A stretch of 64,000 bases of DNA from Sphingobacteriia bacterium (GTDB taxonomy: Bacteria; Bacteroidota; Bacteroidia; Chitinophagales; Chitinophagaceae), in assembly GCA_017304675.1 (NCBI GenBank), contig JAFKLS010000017.1, forward strand, positions 124,001 through 188,000, read 5' to 3'. Within the stretch, counting starts at the first letter, position 1; each line of letters opens with the position of its first letter. Below the pieces are notes generated by a model that made no database searches, was not told where the DNA came from, and saw only the letters and a list, made by a program, of their open reading frames with translations. The translations under genes and the position numbers were made by a program. Positions 14,418 to 22,893 of this stretch are shown piece by piece.

Positions 14418-15455
14418 ATGCAAAACATTCGTCATCTCAATTATTCAGACATAGAGGCTTATTTCCTTTCCATCAATGAAAAAAAATTCAGGGCCAAACA
14501 GGTTTGGGAATGGCTTTGGCAAAAACATGCCATGAGTTTTGACGATATGAGCAACCTGAGTAAAGATTTAAGAAATAGGTTAAGCGAGGTCTTTTCTTTC
14601 CCCTCTCTTAAAGTTGATGCCACACAATATAGTTCGGATGGTACTATTAAAACAAGATTCGCCACAATAGAAGGACATAAAATAGAAGGTGTTCTGATTC
14701 CTACCGATGAAAGAAAAACGGCCTGTGTTTCTTCGCAAATAGGCTGTAGTTTAAGCTGTAAATTCTGCGCAACCGGTTACCTGGAGCGAAAACGCAATTT
14801 AACATTCGATGAGATTTACGACGAAGTAGTACTTATTAACCAGCAAAGTTTACGGGTATACGATCAAAAACTGAGCAATATTGTTTTTATGGGAATGGGC
14901 GAACCATTACTGAATTACAATAATGTTTTAAAAGCGATTGAAAGAATCAGTGCGGAAGACGGATTGTTTATGAGCCCTAAACGAATTACCGTTTCTACAG
15001 CCGGTGTTGCCAAACAGATTAAAAAACTGGGAGATGATAAAGTACGTTTTAAACTGGCTTTGAGCCTGCATGCTGCCAACGATGTAAAGAGAAACGAGAT
15101 TATGCCCATTAACGAAACGAACAATATAAAAGTGTTGATAGAAGCTCTAAATCACTTTTATAAACAAACGGGCAATGAGATTACGTTTGAATATATCCTG
15201 TTTAAAAACTTTAACGATTCTGCAAAAGATGCTGAAGAGCTCGTAAAAGTTTACAGGCAGGTTCCTGCAGACCTGGTAAACATTATTGAATACAACCCGA
15301 TAGATAATTTTAAGTTTACTAAGCCAGATGAAGAAGGTATTGAAACCTTTATGAATTATTTGGAAAAAAATAAAGTGAATGCCCGTTTACGCCGCAGCAG
15401 GGGAAAAGATATTGATGCGGCCTGTGGGCAACTGGCCAATAAAGACAGGCTGTAA
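14418..15455 (+). CDS. rlmN: Dual-specificity 23S rRNA / tRNA adenine-C2 methyltransferase
   Basis: Radical-SAM enzyme that methylates C2 of adenine 2503 in 23S rRNA and adenine 37 in some tRNAs. The 345-residue protein contains the CxxxCxxC cluster motif at C110, C114, C117 (GCSLSCKFCATGY) and the conserved C-terminal Cys336 (AACGQL) needed for the ping-pong mechanism. The GMGEPLLNYNNV motif follows the cluster. A start further upstream (14355) would add 21 residues that are not family sequence; ATG 14418 right behind a TATCTTTG element is preferred. The next gene, an RluB-like pseudouridine synthase, also modifies rRNA, but has its own promoter candidate. Confidence 0.95.
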   Translation: MQNIRHLNYSDIEAYFLSINEKKFRAKQVWEWLWQKHAMSFDDMSNLSKDLRNRLSEVFSFPSLKVDATQYSSDGTIKTRFATIEGHKIEGVLIPTDERKTACVSSQIGCSLSCKFCATGYLERKRNLTFDEIYDEVVLINQQSLRVYDQKLSNIVFMGMGEPLLNYNNVLKAIERISAEDGLFMSPKRITVSTAGVAKQIKKLGDDKVRFKLALSLHAANDVKRNEIMPINETNNIKVLIEALNHFYKQTGNEITFEYILFKNFNDSAKDAEELVKVYRQVPADLVNIIEYNPIDNFKFTKPDEEGIETFMNYLEKNKVNARLRRSRGKDIDAACGQLANKDRL

Positions 15456-15508
15456 TTGGCTACAGCACTGTATTTGATACACATAAAAGCCATTTATTTT
15501 ATAAAGTT

Positions 15509-15516
15509 TATCTTTG
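15509..15516 (+). promoter_or_regulatory. Candidate -7 element for the RluB-like gene
   Basis: TATCTTTG matches TAnnTTTG 42 bases upstream of the ATG at 15559, leaving a leader of about 35 bases. Confidence 0.4.
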
Positions 15517-15558
15517 CGCTTTATCATCCCGTTGTAAAACGGCAAAAAATTCCCTCAC

Positions 15559-16806
15559 ATGAGTAATAAAGGATTTGAAAAATTCATTAAGCCAGATTTT
15601 AAAGGAGCAAAAAAGAAAGAGGCTATTCGCCAGGAAAAAAGGAAAATCAAAGCAGAATTAAGAGCTGCCGGAGAAGAAGCCCGCAGAAAAAAGTGGGAAC
15701 AACAACGAGGCATTCAAAGCGACAAACCAGAAGATAGAAGACAGAATACAGAAAACAGATGGCAGAAGCCAGATGACAGAAAATTCGAGAATCGAAAATC
15801 GAAAATCGAAAATCGTGAGTTTACCGATAAACGAAATTTTAAGTCTGAAAAAAGATCACAGAAAACTGATGACAGAAAGTTTGAAAACAGAGATTTCAAA
15901 TCTCAAACATCCAATCAGAAATCAGAAGATAGAAGACAGAATATAGTAGAGAAAAAGTTTGAACCTCGAAATATTAAATCAGAAATCAGAGATCAGCAAT
16001 CCGGAAATAGAAACTTCAAACCTCAAGCCTCAAATCAGAAACCTGCAGCCGGAAACAAGCAAGAAGAAACAGAATTGATGCCTCTGAACAAATTTATTGC
16101 CTATTGCGGGATTTGTGGTAGAAGGGAAGCCGCTGAAATTATTAAAAATGGATTGGTTACCGTAAATGGAGATACGATTTTTGAACCCGGTTTTAAAGTA
16201 CGTGGTAACGAAGATGTAAAGGTAAAAGGAAAGAAAATATTTCTTCAGAGAAACCTCACATATGTTTTACTGAACAAGCCTAAAGATTATATTACTACTG
16301 CCAAAGATCCTGAAGGAAGAAAAACTGTTTTAGACCTTATTAAAGGGGCTACAAAAGAAAGGATTTACCCTGTTGGCAGGTTAGACAGGAATACTACCGG
16401 CGTGCTGTTATTAACCAACGATGGCGAACTGGCACAGAAACTCACACATCCTTCTTTTGAAATAAAAAAAATCTATGAAGTAAGGCTGGACAAACCTGTA
16501 ACCAAAAAAGACATGGAAGCAATTGTAACCGGTATACAACTGGAAGACGGGTTTATTAAAGCAGATAGCATTGCTTATGCCGATACAAAAGATAAAAGTA
16601 TTATAGGTATTGAAATACACAGCGGTAAAAACAGGATTGTACGAAGGATATTTGAACATTTGGGGTATGATGTAAGAAATCTTGACAGGGTAATGTTTGC
16701 CAATCTTACTAAAAAGAATGTAGACAGAGGTAAATGGCGTTTTTTGAATGAAAAAGAAGTGCGTTTATTAAAATTCCTCAACCAAAGTTTTGTAAAGAAA
16801 CATTAA
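15559..16806 (+). CDS. rluB: RluB/RsuA-family pseudouridine synthase with heptamer-encoded linker
   Basis: A 415-residue enzyme converting uridine to pseudouridine in rRNA (RluB acts on 23S helix 93). Layout: basic N-terminal segment (1-55), a low-complexity linker rich in R, K, E, D, N, Q and F (about 57-170), an S4 RNA-binding domain from about 175 (MPLNKFIAYCGICGRREAAE), and the catalytic domain with Asp276 in YPVGRLDRNTTG. The linker is encoded by DNA with a 7-base period (15729-16050), so its protein repeats follow from DNA repeats. Charged N-terminal extensions are common in Bacteroidota RluB proteins; one built from heptamers is odd. Substrate position is inferred from the family only. 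Confidence 0.9.
   Translation: MSNKGFEKFIKPDFKGAKKKEAIRQEKRKIKAELRAAGEEARRKKWEQQRGIQSDKPEDRRQNTENRWQKPDDRKFENRKSKIENREFTDKRNFKSEKRSQKTDDRKFENRDFKSQTSNQKSEDRRQNIVEKKFEPRNIKSEIRDQQSGNRNFKPQASNQKPAAGNKQEETELMPLNKFIAYCGICGRREAAEIIKNGLVTVNGDTIFEPGFKVRGNEDVKVKGKKIFLQRNLTYVLLNKPKDYITTAKDPEGRKTVLDLIKGATKERIYPVGRLDRNTTGVLLLTNDGELAQKLTHPSFEIKKIYEVRLDKPVTKKDMEAIVTGIQLEDGFIKADSIAYADTKDKSIIGIEIHSGKNRIVRRIFEHLGYDVRNLDRVMFANLTKKNVDRGKWRFLNEKEVRLLKFLNQSFVKKH
15729..16050. repeat. Heptamer arrays inside the RluB-like gene
   Basis: Thirteen consecutive 7-base units run from 15729 to 15819: AGAAGAT, AGAAGAC, AGAATAC, AGAAAAC, AGATGGC, AGAAGCC, AGATGAC, AGAAAAT, TCGAGAA, TCGAAAA x3, TCGTGAG. Further runs with AATCAGA, AGATAGA, AGACAGA, CCTCAAG-like units follow to about 16050. 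There is no obvious complementary second arm. The reading frame is open throughout. Confidence 0.85.
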
Positions 16807-16858
16807 TCACTTCATCAAAAGAAACCTGTGATTCTACCCGGGGTTAAACTCAGGATTA

Positions 16859-16891
16859 ATTCAGAATCCCATTGGCAAAATGCTGAATCAA
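16859..16891. repeat. Imperfect direct repeat, copy A (before the RluA-like gene)
   Basis: ATTCAGAATCCCATTGGCAA followed by AATGCTGAATCAA; aligns with 17651-17682 with about three quarters of bases identical. The arms ATTCAG and CTGAAT make it partly palindromic. Confidence 0.4.
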
Positions 16892-16931
16892 GCCTTACAA
16901 GTTAGTTCAGCACAACAGCAAAATCCTACAA

Positions 16932-17642
16932 ATGAAACTCGATATTATTTTCGAAAACAATCAGTTTATAGTGATCAATAAACCTTCGGGTTTATTGAGT
17001 GTTCCGGATAGAAAACAAAGTGAACCTTCTTTGAAAGATATATTGATTGAAAAATTAGGCAGTATTTATACTGTTCACAGGTTAGATAAAGATACAAGCG
17101 GTATTATTGTTTTTGCAAAAAACGAACAAACTCATAAACAACTCTCTCAATTGTTTGAAGGAAGAGATGTTGCAAAATTTTACAATGGCCTGGTGTATGG
17201 AACGCTTTACCAAAATAAAGGAACCATTGATGCCCCGATTGCCGAACATCCTATACATGTAGGCATGATGACAACCCACCAAAAAGGCAAGCACTCAATT
17301 ACCGATTATGAAGCAATAGAAAGCTTTCAACGCTATTCATGGATGCAGTTTCAGATACATACCGGAAGAACACATCAAATAAGGGTGCACATGAAACACA
17401 TTGGCCACAGTATTGTTTGTGATGATGTTTACGGAGATGCATCCCCGATATTGCTTTCTTCTATAAAAAGAAAGTTTAAACTATCTAAGCACGAAGAAGA
17501 AGAGAAGCCTATTTTAAACAGGCTGGCACTGCATGCCGTAAAACTTTCTTTCAGTTTAAACGGAGAATGTTTTTCTTTTGAAGCAGCATTGCCTAAAGAC
17601 CTGAGGGCATTGTTGCAACAATTAAGAAAGTGGGGAAAGTAA
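16932..17642 (+). CDS. RluA-family pseudouridine synthase
   Basis: A 236-residue RNA pseudouridine synthase of the RluA family. The catalytic Asp52 is in VHRLDKDTSG, preceded by the VINKPSGLLSVP segment, and followed by FQIHTGRTHQIRVHMKHIGH and VCDDVYG, which are the conserved core. It lacks an S4 domain and is short, so it belongs to the minimal RluA-type; whether tRNA or 23S rRNA is modified cannot be decided from sequence. The gene is framed by two copies of an imperfect direct repeat (16859-16891, 17651-17682), and is convergent with the MutS-like gene. Confidence 0.9.
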   Translation: MKLDIIFENNQFIVINKPSGLLSVPDRKQSEPSLKDILIEKLGSIYTVHRLDKDTSGIIVFAKNEQTHKQLSQLFEGRDVAKFYNGLVYGTLYQNKGTIDAPIAEHPIHVGMMTTHQKGKHSITDYEAIESFQRYSWMQFQIHTGRTHQIRVHMKHIGHSIVCDDVYGDASPILLSSIKRKFKLSKHEEEEKPILNRLALHAVKLSFSLNGECFSFEAALPKDLRALLQQLRKWGK

Positions 17643-17650
17643 TTTGTGTT

Positions 17651-17682
17651 ATTCAGAATCTGATATGGAAATACTGAGCAAA
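17651..17682. repeat. Imperfect direct repeat, copy B (after the RluA-like gene)
   Basis: ATTCAGAATCTGATATGGAA followed by ATACTGAGCAAA; see copy A at 16859-16891. Copies A and B flank a single gene in the same orientation. Confidence 0.4.
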
Positions 17683-17708
17683 GTTTCAATTTTCAACGCG
17701 GCGAAGCG

Positions 17709-19025
17709 TTATAACTTTTCCAGCATTTCTACAACACCTTCTTTTCGTAAAATCAAATAGCCTAAGCGATCGTTACTAATTCCCTCTTTTAACTGGTAGC
17801 TGAACTTTAACTGATCGTCTTCAACACTTGTTTCAAAATACCTGAACTGTATATTATCATATTGCTTCAGTTGGTCTCCTATCTCGTATAAGTGTGTAGA
17901 CAATACGAACAAAGCGTTATTCATTTTACGCAACCCTGCTATAACAACAGTGCTGCATTTCATGGCGTCTTGCACATTTGTTCCCTTAAACAGCTCATCA
18001 ATCAATATCAGCCATTTTTTTTCATCACTTATTTTATCAATTGTTTTCTTAATGCGCTGCACTTCGTTAAAAAAATAGCTTTCGCCCTTTACAATATTAT
18101 CAGCAACCTGTATATTGCTCAAAAGCCCGTCAAACAAACTCAATTGCATTTCTGTTGCGGGTACGCCCATTCCAACATGTGCCAGGTATACAGCCACTCC
18201 CACTGCTTTAATAAAAGTGCTTTTGCCGGCCATGTTTGCGCCGGTTAAAAAAATAAAATTCTTTTCCTGTTTCAACTCAACATCATAAGCAACAGGCATG
18301 TGCAATAACGGATGGTACACTTGTTTTACGGATAATACAGGCATATTTGTTTCTGTTATTTCCGGGAAAATGAGTTGGTGTTTTTTGCACGCAACAGCCA
18401 TGCCGTAATAAGCATCGAGTTTTGAAAATATTTCAATCAACTCAAGCGTTTGCTGTTTAAAATTGTTTCTGATAAAGAACCCTAAATGTAAAATCGTTGT
18501 TATGCTTATGGGCCGGGTTTTATCAATTTGCAGGAATGCTTGTATCTCCGCTCGTTTAAGCAATTGTTTTATTCTGAGAAGCAGGTCATTCAGAATTTCC
18601 GGATTGTCTTCATGATCTAAAAGAGTTACCAATTGTTCCAGTCCTTTTAAAAAATCAACATAATGAATAATGGTGTATTTGGTAACAGAAAAGTCGGAAG
18701 CATTGGTAAGTTTATATATAAAAGCTCCTACAATAGCAGGCCTGTTCGGGAGGCTGTTAATTGCCGTTTCGTAGAACCGCTCTAATACCATTATTGTTCC
18801 GTTAGAAATGGTTTGAGGCCATTGATCAGCAACAGCAATAATTTTTTGAAGCAACTCCTGTGTTTGTTTTATTTTTTTTGTTGAATTGAAAGGATTGCTT
18901 AAAAAATACCTGAACCACTCCCTGCCGCCATTGGTTTGTGTACAGTTTAAAAAATGGAATACAGAAAAATTTTCCTCGGTATGAAAAATGGAGAGATCCT
19001 GCAGTGTAATCTGGTCTATTTGCAT
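17709..19025 (-). CDS. MutS-like ATPase lacking the mismatch-recognition domain
   Basis: A 438-residue protein with the MutS core and ATPase domains only. The helical lever region covers about residues 30-215, and the ABC-type ATPase follows: Walker A TGANMAGKST at 261-270, Walker B LILIDELFKGTN near 345, and the signature/switch region STHLYEIG. It lacks the N-terminal mismatch-binding domain with the Phe-x-Glu motif, and also the Smr nuclease domain of MutS2, so classical mismatch repair is unlikely. Proteins of this size are widespread in Bacteroidota, but their role is unknown. The gene begins just downstream of a heptamer hairpin separating it from pyrC. Confidence 0.88.
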   Translation of the reverse strand: MQIDQITLQDLSIFHTEENFSVFHFLNCTQTNGGREWFRYFLSNPFNSTKKIKQTQELLQKIIAVADQWPQTISNGTIMVLERFYETAINSLPNRPAIVGAFIYKLTNASDFSVTKYTIIHYVDFLKGLEQLVTLLDHEDNPEILNDLLLRIKQLLKRAEIQAFLQIDKTRPISITTILHLGFFIRNNFKQQTLELIEIFSKLDAYYGMAVACKKHQLIFPEITETNMPVLSVKQVYHPLLHMPVAYDVELKQEKNFIFLTGANMAGKSTFIKAVGVAVYLAHVGMGVPATEMQLSLFDGLLSNIQVADNIVKGESYFFNEVQRIKKTIDKISDEKKWLILIDELFKGTNVQDAMKCSTVVIAGLRKMNNALFVLSTHLYEIGDQLKQYDNIQFRYFETSVEDDQLKFSYQLKEGISNDRLGYLILRKEGVVEMLEKL

Positions 19026-19031
19026 TTTTTT

Positions 19032-19095
19032 GAATTATGAATTAAAAATCATGAATTATGAATTATCCCCTTTCACTCATAACGCATAATTCATC
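19032..19095. repeat. Heptamer hairpin between pyrC and the MutS-like gene
   Basis: Left arm of five units GAATTAT, GAATTAA, AAATCAT, GAATTAT, GAATTAT (19032-19066), a loop CCCCTTTC, then complementary units ACTCATA, ACGCATA, ATTCATC (about 19075-19095). The unit family is the same as at 10674-10749. Confidence 0.7.
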
Positions 19096-19104
19096 ATTAT
19101 AAAC

Positions 19105-20445
19105 TTACCTGCTAAACTTAAGGCGTTTCCCGAATACAGATTCATCAAACACGCCATTTCCATAAACCATGTGGCCGTTTACAAATGTGTTGGTGATTGC
19201 AGCCGGAAAAGTTGTTCCCTCAAAGGGACTCCATCCGCATTTATATAATAAGTTCTCTTTCGATACTGTATATTGTTTTTGCATGTCAACCAAAACAAGA
19301 TCGGCAAAATATCCTTCCCTAATATATCCCCTGTCGGCCATTTGAAAACACGTTGCTACCGCATGGCTCATTTTTTCTACCGTTTTCTCAATGGTTATTT
19401 TCCCTTCCTGTACATAGTGCAACATTATTTGCAACGAATGTTGCACTAATGGCAATCCCGCATGTGCTTTTTCGTACGGTTCATTTTTTTCCTGCCAGGT
19501 ATGTGGCGCATGATCTGTGGCAATAACATCCAGCCTATCGTCTAATAAAGCTTCCCACAAAGCATTCCTGTTTTCTGGCGCTTTAATAGCCGGGTTACAT
19601 TTAATTAAATTGCCTTTCGCGGCATAATCGTTACTTGTAAAATGTAAATGATGTACGCAAACTTCTGCTGTTATCCGTTTGTCTTCTAAGGGAATAAAAT
19701 TGGTGAACAACTGCAACTCCCTGGCTGTGGAGATATGCAGAATATGCAAACGGCTGCCATGTTTTTTTGCAAATTGAATAGCCTTAAAAGAAGATTGAAA
19801 GCAATTTTCAACATCACGTATAACAGGATGATCCGAAGGCTCTAAAACAGTTTTTTCTCTTTTAAGCTTTTCTAAATTGGCCTTAATGATTTCTTCTGTT
19901 TCGCAATGTGTGGCAATTAACAATTCACTTCCGGCAAACACTTTATCCAGCACTAAAGGGTTATCTACCAATAAATTTCCGGTTGATGAGCCCATGAAGA
20001 TTTTAATACCGCACACATCGTTTTTCTTCGCATTGGTTTTCATTACCTCATCATAATTATCGTTACCAGTGCCCATAAAAAAAGAGTAATTGGCCAGCGA
20101 AGTTTTGTTTGCAATAGCATATTTTTCCTCTAATAATGCTTGCGTAAAGGCGGGTGGATTGGTATTGGGCATTTCCATAAAGCTGGTAACCCCCCCTGCC
20201 ACCGCAGCCTTTGCTTCCGTATAAATGCTGGCTTTATGTGTAAGGCCCGGCTCTCTGAAATGTACCTGATCATCAATAACACCCGGTAATAAATGCAGCC
20301 CGGCAGCATTAATTTCCTTAACGGCTTCTTTTGTTTGAATGGATGCAGCAATTTTTTCTATCCGCTCATTTTTGATCAATACATCCAATATCTTTTTCGT
20401 TCCTTCGTTTACTATACAGGCATCTTTTATAAGGTATGCAGGCAT
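19105..20445 (-). CDS. pyrC: Dihydroorotase (class I type)
   Basis: Zinc amidohydrolase that interconverts carbamoyl-aspartate and dihydroorotate in pyrimidine synthesis; cytoplasmic. The 446-residue protein has the metal-site strand GVIDDQVHFREPG (residues 55-67), the carboxylated-lysine motif GIKIFMGSSTG (Lys near 147), THCE, LHILHIST, and the catalytic Asp in VIATDHAPH. In the first motif the usual HxH is QxH (Gln60-Val-His62), which appears to be normal for Bacteroidota homologues but leaves one metal ligand unusual. The C-terminal GWSPFEG and NTFVNGHMVYGNG segments are typical. A heptamer hairpin separates it from the downstream MutS-like gene. Confidence 0.93.
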   Translation of the reverse strand: MPAYLIKDACIVNEGTKKILDVLIKNERIEKIAASIQTKEAVKEINAAGLHLLPGVIDDQVHFREPGLTHKASIYTEAKAAVAGGVTSFMEMPNTNPPAFTQALLEEKYAIANKTSLANYSFFMGTGNDNYDEVMKTNAKKNDVCGIKIFMGSSTGNLLVDNPLVLDKVFAGSELLIATHCETEEIIKANLEKLKREKTVLEPSDHPVIRDVENCFQSSFKAIQFAKKHGSRLHILHISTARELQLFTNFIPLEDKRITAEVCVHHLHFTSNDYAAKGNLIKCNPAIKAPENRNALWEALLDDRLDVIATDHAPHTWQEKNEPYEKAHAGLPLVQHSLQIMLHYVQEGKITIEKTVEKMSHAVATCFQMADRGYIREGYFADLVLVDMQKQYTVSKENLLYKCGWSPFEGTTFPAAITNTFVNGHMVYGNGVFDESVFGKRLKFSR

Positions 20446-20485
20446 CTTAACTATAATTTTTTGAATGCTTTAATCTGGCAAGTTT

Positions 20486-22168
20486 ATGAAATGTTTACGT
20501 ATTGGATTATTATTCTTTACAGTGTTCAGTTACAGGCAAAGTCTGGCACAGGCAGATTTTATTCCGCTGGGCGATAAGCAATACGATGTTCTGAACAGGT
20601 TAGAGATTCAACTGAGAAAAGACTCAGTTCTAAATTTTTCGGCAGTAAAACCTTTTAACAGGAGGCGTATTATGGAGAGAATGGAATATGTGCAGAGCCT
20701 GATACAAGAAGGACGCTTGAAAATATCTGATGTAGATGCTTATAATTTAAACATTGCTATGAAAAATAATTTTGAATGGAGAAAAGATTTTGGCGATTCT
20801 TCTCTGAAGTTCAAATACATTTTTTCAAAACAGATTGCTACACATCCTCCATACTTCGGTATTAAACAGGATAATTTTTCTGCCTATGTTACACCGCTGG
20901 TAAGTTTGCAAACGGGCAAAGACAATAATATTAATAAGGAATTGTTCAACTACATCAGAGGCTTTAGTGTGCGAGGGCAGTTAACCAAAAATCTTGGGTA
21001 TTATACCACATTTACCAGTGCCAGAGAGGTGGTTCCGCTGTATGTAACCCAATACATTGATTCTTTAAGAGCATTCCCCAACCAGGGTTATTTTAAAAAG
21101 CCAACCCGTAATGGTTATGATTATTACGATGCCAGGGGTGGCATTATGCTAAGGGCAAGCAAAAACATAGACCTTCAATTTGCTTATGACAAAGTTTTTA
21201 TAGGAAATGGTTTCAGGAGTTTGATATTAAGTGATTTTAGTAATTCTTTTTTGTTTTTAAAGGCAAATTTCCATTTCTGGAAACTGAATTATTATACCCT
21301 TCTTGCACAAATGGTGGCAACACATGCAGATATTTCGAACGATTATGAATATCCTAAAAAGTACGATGCATTTCATATGCTGGAATACAATGCAAAATGG
21401 TTTACCCTGGGTTTTTTTGAGAATATAATGTTCGATCGCAGCAAGGGTTTTGAATTGTCTTACCTTAATCCGTTTATCCTGTATAGTTCTATGCAGAGAA
21501 ACCTGGGCAGCCCCGATAAAACAACGGTTGGTTTTAACCTGAAGGCCAATATTTCTTCCAAAACACAACTTTATGGCCAATTTATTATTAATGAATTTAT
21601 TTTTGACGATTTTATTCATCCCAAACAGGGTTCATGGGAAAATAAACAGGCATATCAGTTGGGATGGAAACAATTAAACCTGTTCGGTGTGCCTAATTTA
21701 GATCTTCAGGCAGAAGTAAATTTTATTCGCCCTTTCGTGTATACACATAATGATTCGGCCACTTCTTTCACACATTACAATCAACCGCTTGCACATCCTT
21801 TAGGCGCCAACCTTAGAGAGTTTATAAGTATTATAAAATATCAGCCATTTAATAAATTGAAATTTCAGTTAAAGAGTATTTACACAGAGCAGGGGTTAGA
21901 TAGTGCCGGCCTGAATATGGGAGGCAATATTTTTGAATTGTATACAACCAGGGCAAGAAGCAATTACTTATTTATAGGTTCCGGAATACTGGCCAAAACA
22001 TTAATACTATCCGGGTTGGTAAGTTATGAGATTGCCCCCAATATTTTTATAGACCTGAATGCTATAACAAGAAGGTTTGAAAGAGCCGATAAACCCGGAA
22101 GTTTTACTTCCAATATTTTTAATGTTGGTATAAGGGTTAACCTGGCAAGAAGGGAATACGATTTTTAA
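20486..22168 (+). CDS. Outer-membrane beta-barrel protein, Wzi/RemB-like
   Basis: A 560-residue exported protein: signal peptide about residues 1-22 (RIGLLFFTVFSYRQSLAQ), a short helical region (FNRRRIMERMEYVQSLI) and then about 450 residues of alternating strands rich in aromatic residues, ending in an outer-membrane-type strand with a terminal Phe (VNLARREYDF). The segment DKVFIGNGFRSLILSDFSN resembles the capsule-assembly Wzi family and the gliding-related RemB proteins of Flavobacteria; this comes from memory of the families, so I call it Wzi/RemB-like. No capsule genes adjoin it. Its stop overlaps the stop of convergent porT by 3 bases. Confidence 0.72.
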   Translation: MKCLRIGLLFFTVFSYRQSLAQADFIPLGDKQYDVLNRLEIQLRKDSVLNFSAVKPFNRRRIMERMEYVQSLIQEGRLKISDVDAYNLNIAMKNNFEWRKDFGDSSLKFKYIFSKQIATHPPYFGIKQDNFSAYVTPLVSLQTGKDNNINKELFNYIRGFSVRGQLTKNLGYYTTFTSAREVVPLYVTQYIDSLRAFPNQGYFKKPTRNGYDYYDARGGIMLRASKNIDLQFAYDKVFIGNGFRSLILSDFSNSFLFLKANFHFWKLNYYTLLAQMVATHADISNDYEYPKKYDAFHMLEYNAKWFTLGFFENIMFDRSKGFELSYLNPFILYSSMQRNLGSPDKTTVGFNLKANISSKTQLYGQFIINEFIFDDFIHPKQGSWENKQAYQLGWKQLNLFGVPNLDLQAEVNFIRPFVYTHNDSATSFTHYNQPLAHPLGANLREFISIIKYQPFNKLKFQLKSIYTEQGLDSAGLNMGGNIFELYTTRARSNYLFIGSGILAKTLILSGLVSYEIAPNIFIDLNAITRRFERADKPGSFTSNIFNVGIRVNLARREYDF

Positions 22169-22893
22169 TATTCAAAGTGGAGCGAAAACACAACCATTCT
22201 TGAATTGATCTGGTCTATAATACTAGAATATTTTAGCGAGGGGTCTGGTACGTGCAGGTTAGATAACCCGTAACTGAATTTTATTTCGGGAGATAAAGTG
22301 AAATAAGGCAAGAAGAAATTAAACCCGATACCTCCTTCTACACCAAAATCTGATGATTTAAACTTAATATCGTTAGAAGCTCCTGCTACATTTGCATTGC
22401 TTGTTAAATACAGATCGTATTTAATGCCACCCAGCATATATACCCTGAAATTATCTATACGGTCTGAATTGAATTTTAAGCTAAAAGGGAAACTAACAAT
22501 ATTGGCGGGCAACGTTTTACGTTGGTATACGGGCTCTCCCGGTTGAGGATAATTAATCACATAATCGAAATACCTTGCCTGCCCTATAATGAATTGCGGA
22601 TTAGCTCTTACCTGAAACCGGTCAGACAATCTTGCGGTTGCTGCAAGCCCAATAAAAATACCGCCGCTACTGCCGGGTTCTGCCACCAATACGCTATCGT
22701 CATTAATAAATTTTTTTGAGCGGGTAATATGCAGGTAAGAAGAGGTATAACCTAAGGTGGCACCAAAATAATATACTTTATCATCATGGTCAGGCCTGAA
22801 CAGCTCTACCCTTTGTGCAAGCAGGTTGTTTATAAAACAAACAGAAATAATAAAGAAAAGAATTAAGCCTTTATTCCGCAATAAATGGTACAT
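22165..22893 (-). CDS. porT: Type IX secretion system outer-membrane protein PorT
   Basis: A 242-residue beta-barrel protein with a signal peptide (about residues 8-26, GLILFFIISVCFINNLLAQ). The rest shows opacity/porin-like strands: YYFGATLGYTSSYLHI, GIFIGLAATARLSDRFQVRANPQFI, and a C-terminal VFSLHFEY. Size and strand pattern match PorT/SprT, an outer-membrane part of the type IX secretion system that exports CTD-bearing proteins. The link to ubiE, with the porT start overlapping the ubiE end by 31 bp, is the arrangement known from other Bacteroidota and supports the call. A second type IX component, a PorP/SprF-type protein, is at 60524-61534. The call is good but rests partly on context. 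Confidence 0.8.
   Translation of the reverse strand: MYHLLRNKGLILFFIISVCFINNLLAQRVELFRPDHDDKVYYFGATLGYTSSYLHITRSKKFINDDSVLVAEPGSSGGIFIGLAATARLSDRFQVRANPQFIIGQARYFDYVINYPQPGEPVYQRKTLPANIVSFPFSLKFNSDRIDNFRVYMLGGIKYDLYLTSNANVAGASNDIKFKSSDFGVEGGIGFNFFLPYFTLSPEIKFSYGLSNLHVPDPSLKYSSIIDQINSRMVVFSLHFEY

Noticed and set aside
15714..15899. 61-residue minus-strand frame with a repeated F/S/R/D pattern
   Set aside because: It is the reverse of the heptamer array in the RluB-like gene; the repeats leave several frames open by chance.
15729..16050. CRISPR-like array
   Set aside because: The units are 7 bases, contiguous and without spacers, and lie in a coding frame.
16807..16931. Possible tRNA or small RNA gene
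   Set aside because: No cloverleaf with TTCGA-type arm was seen; only an imperfect repeat is present.
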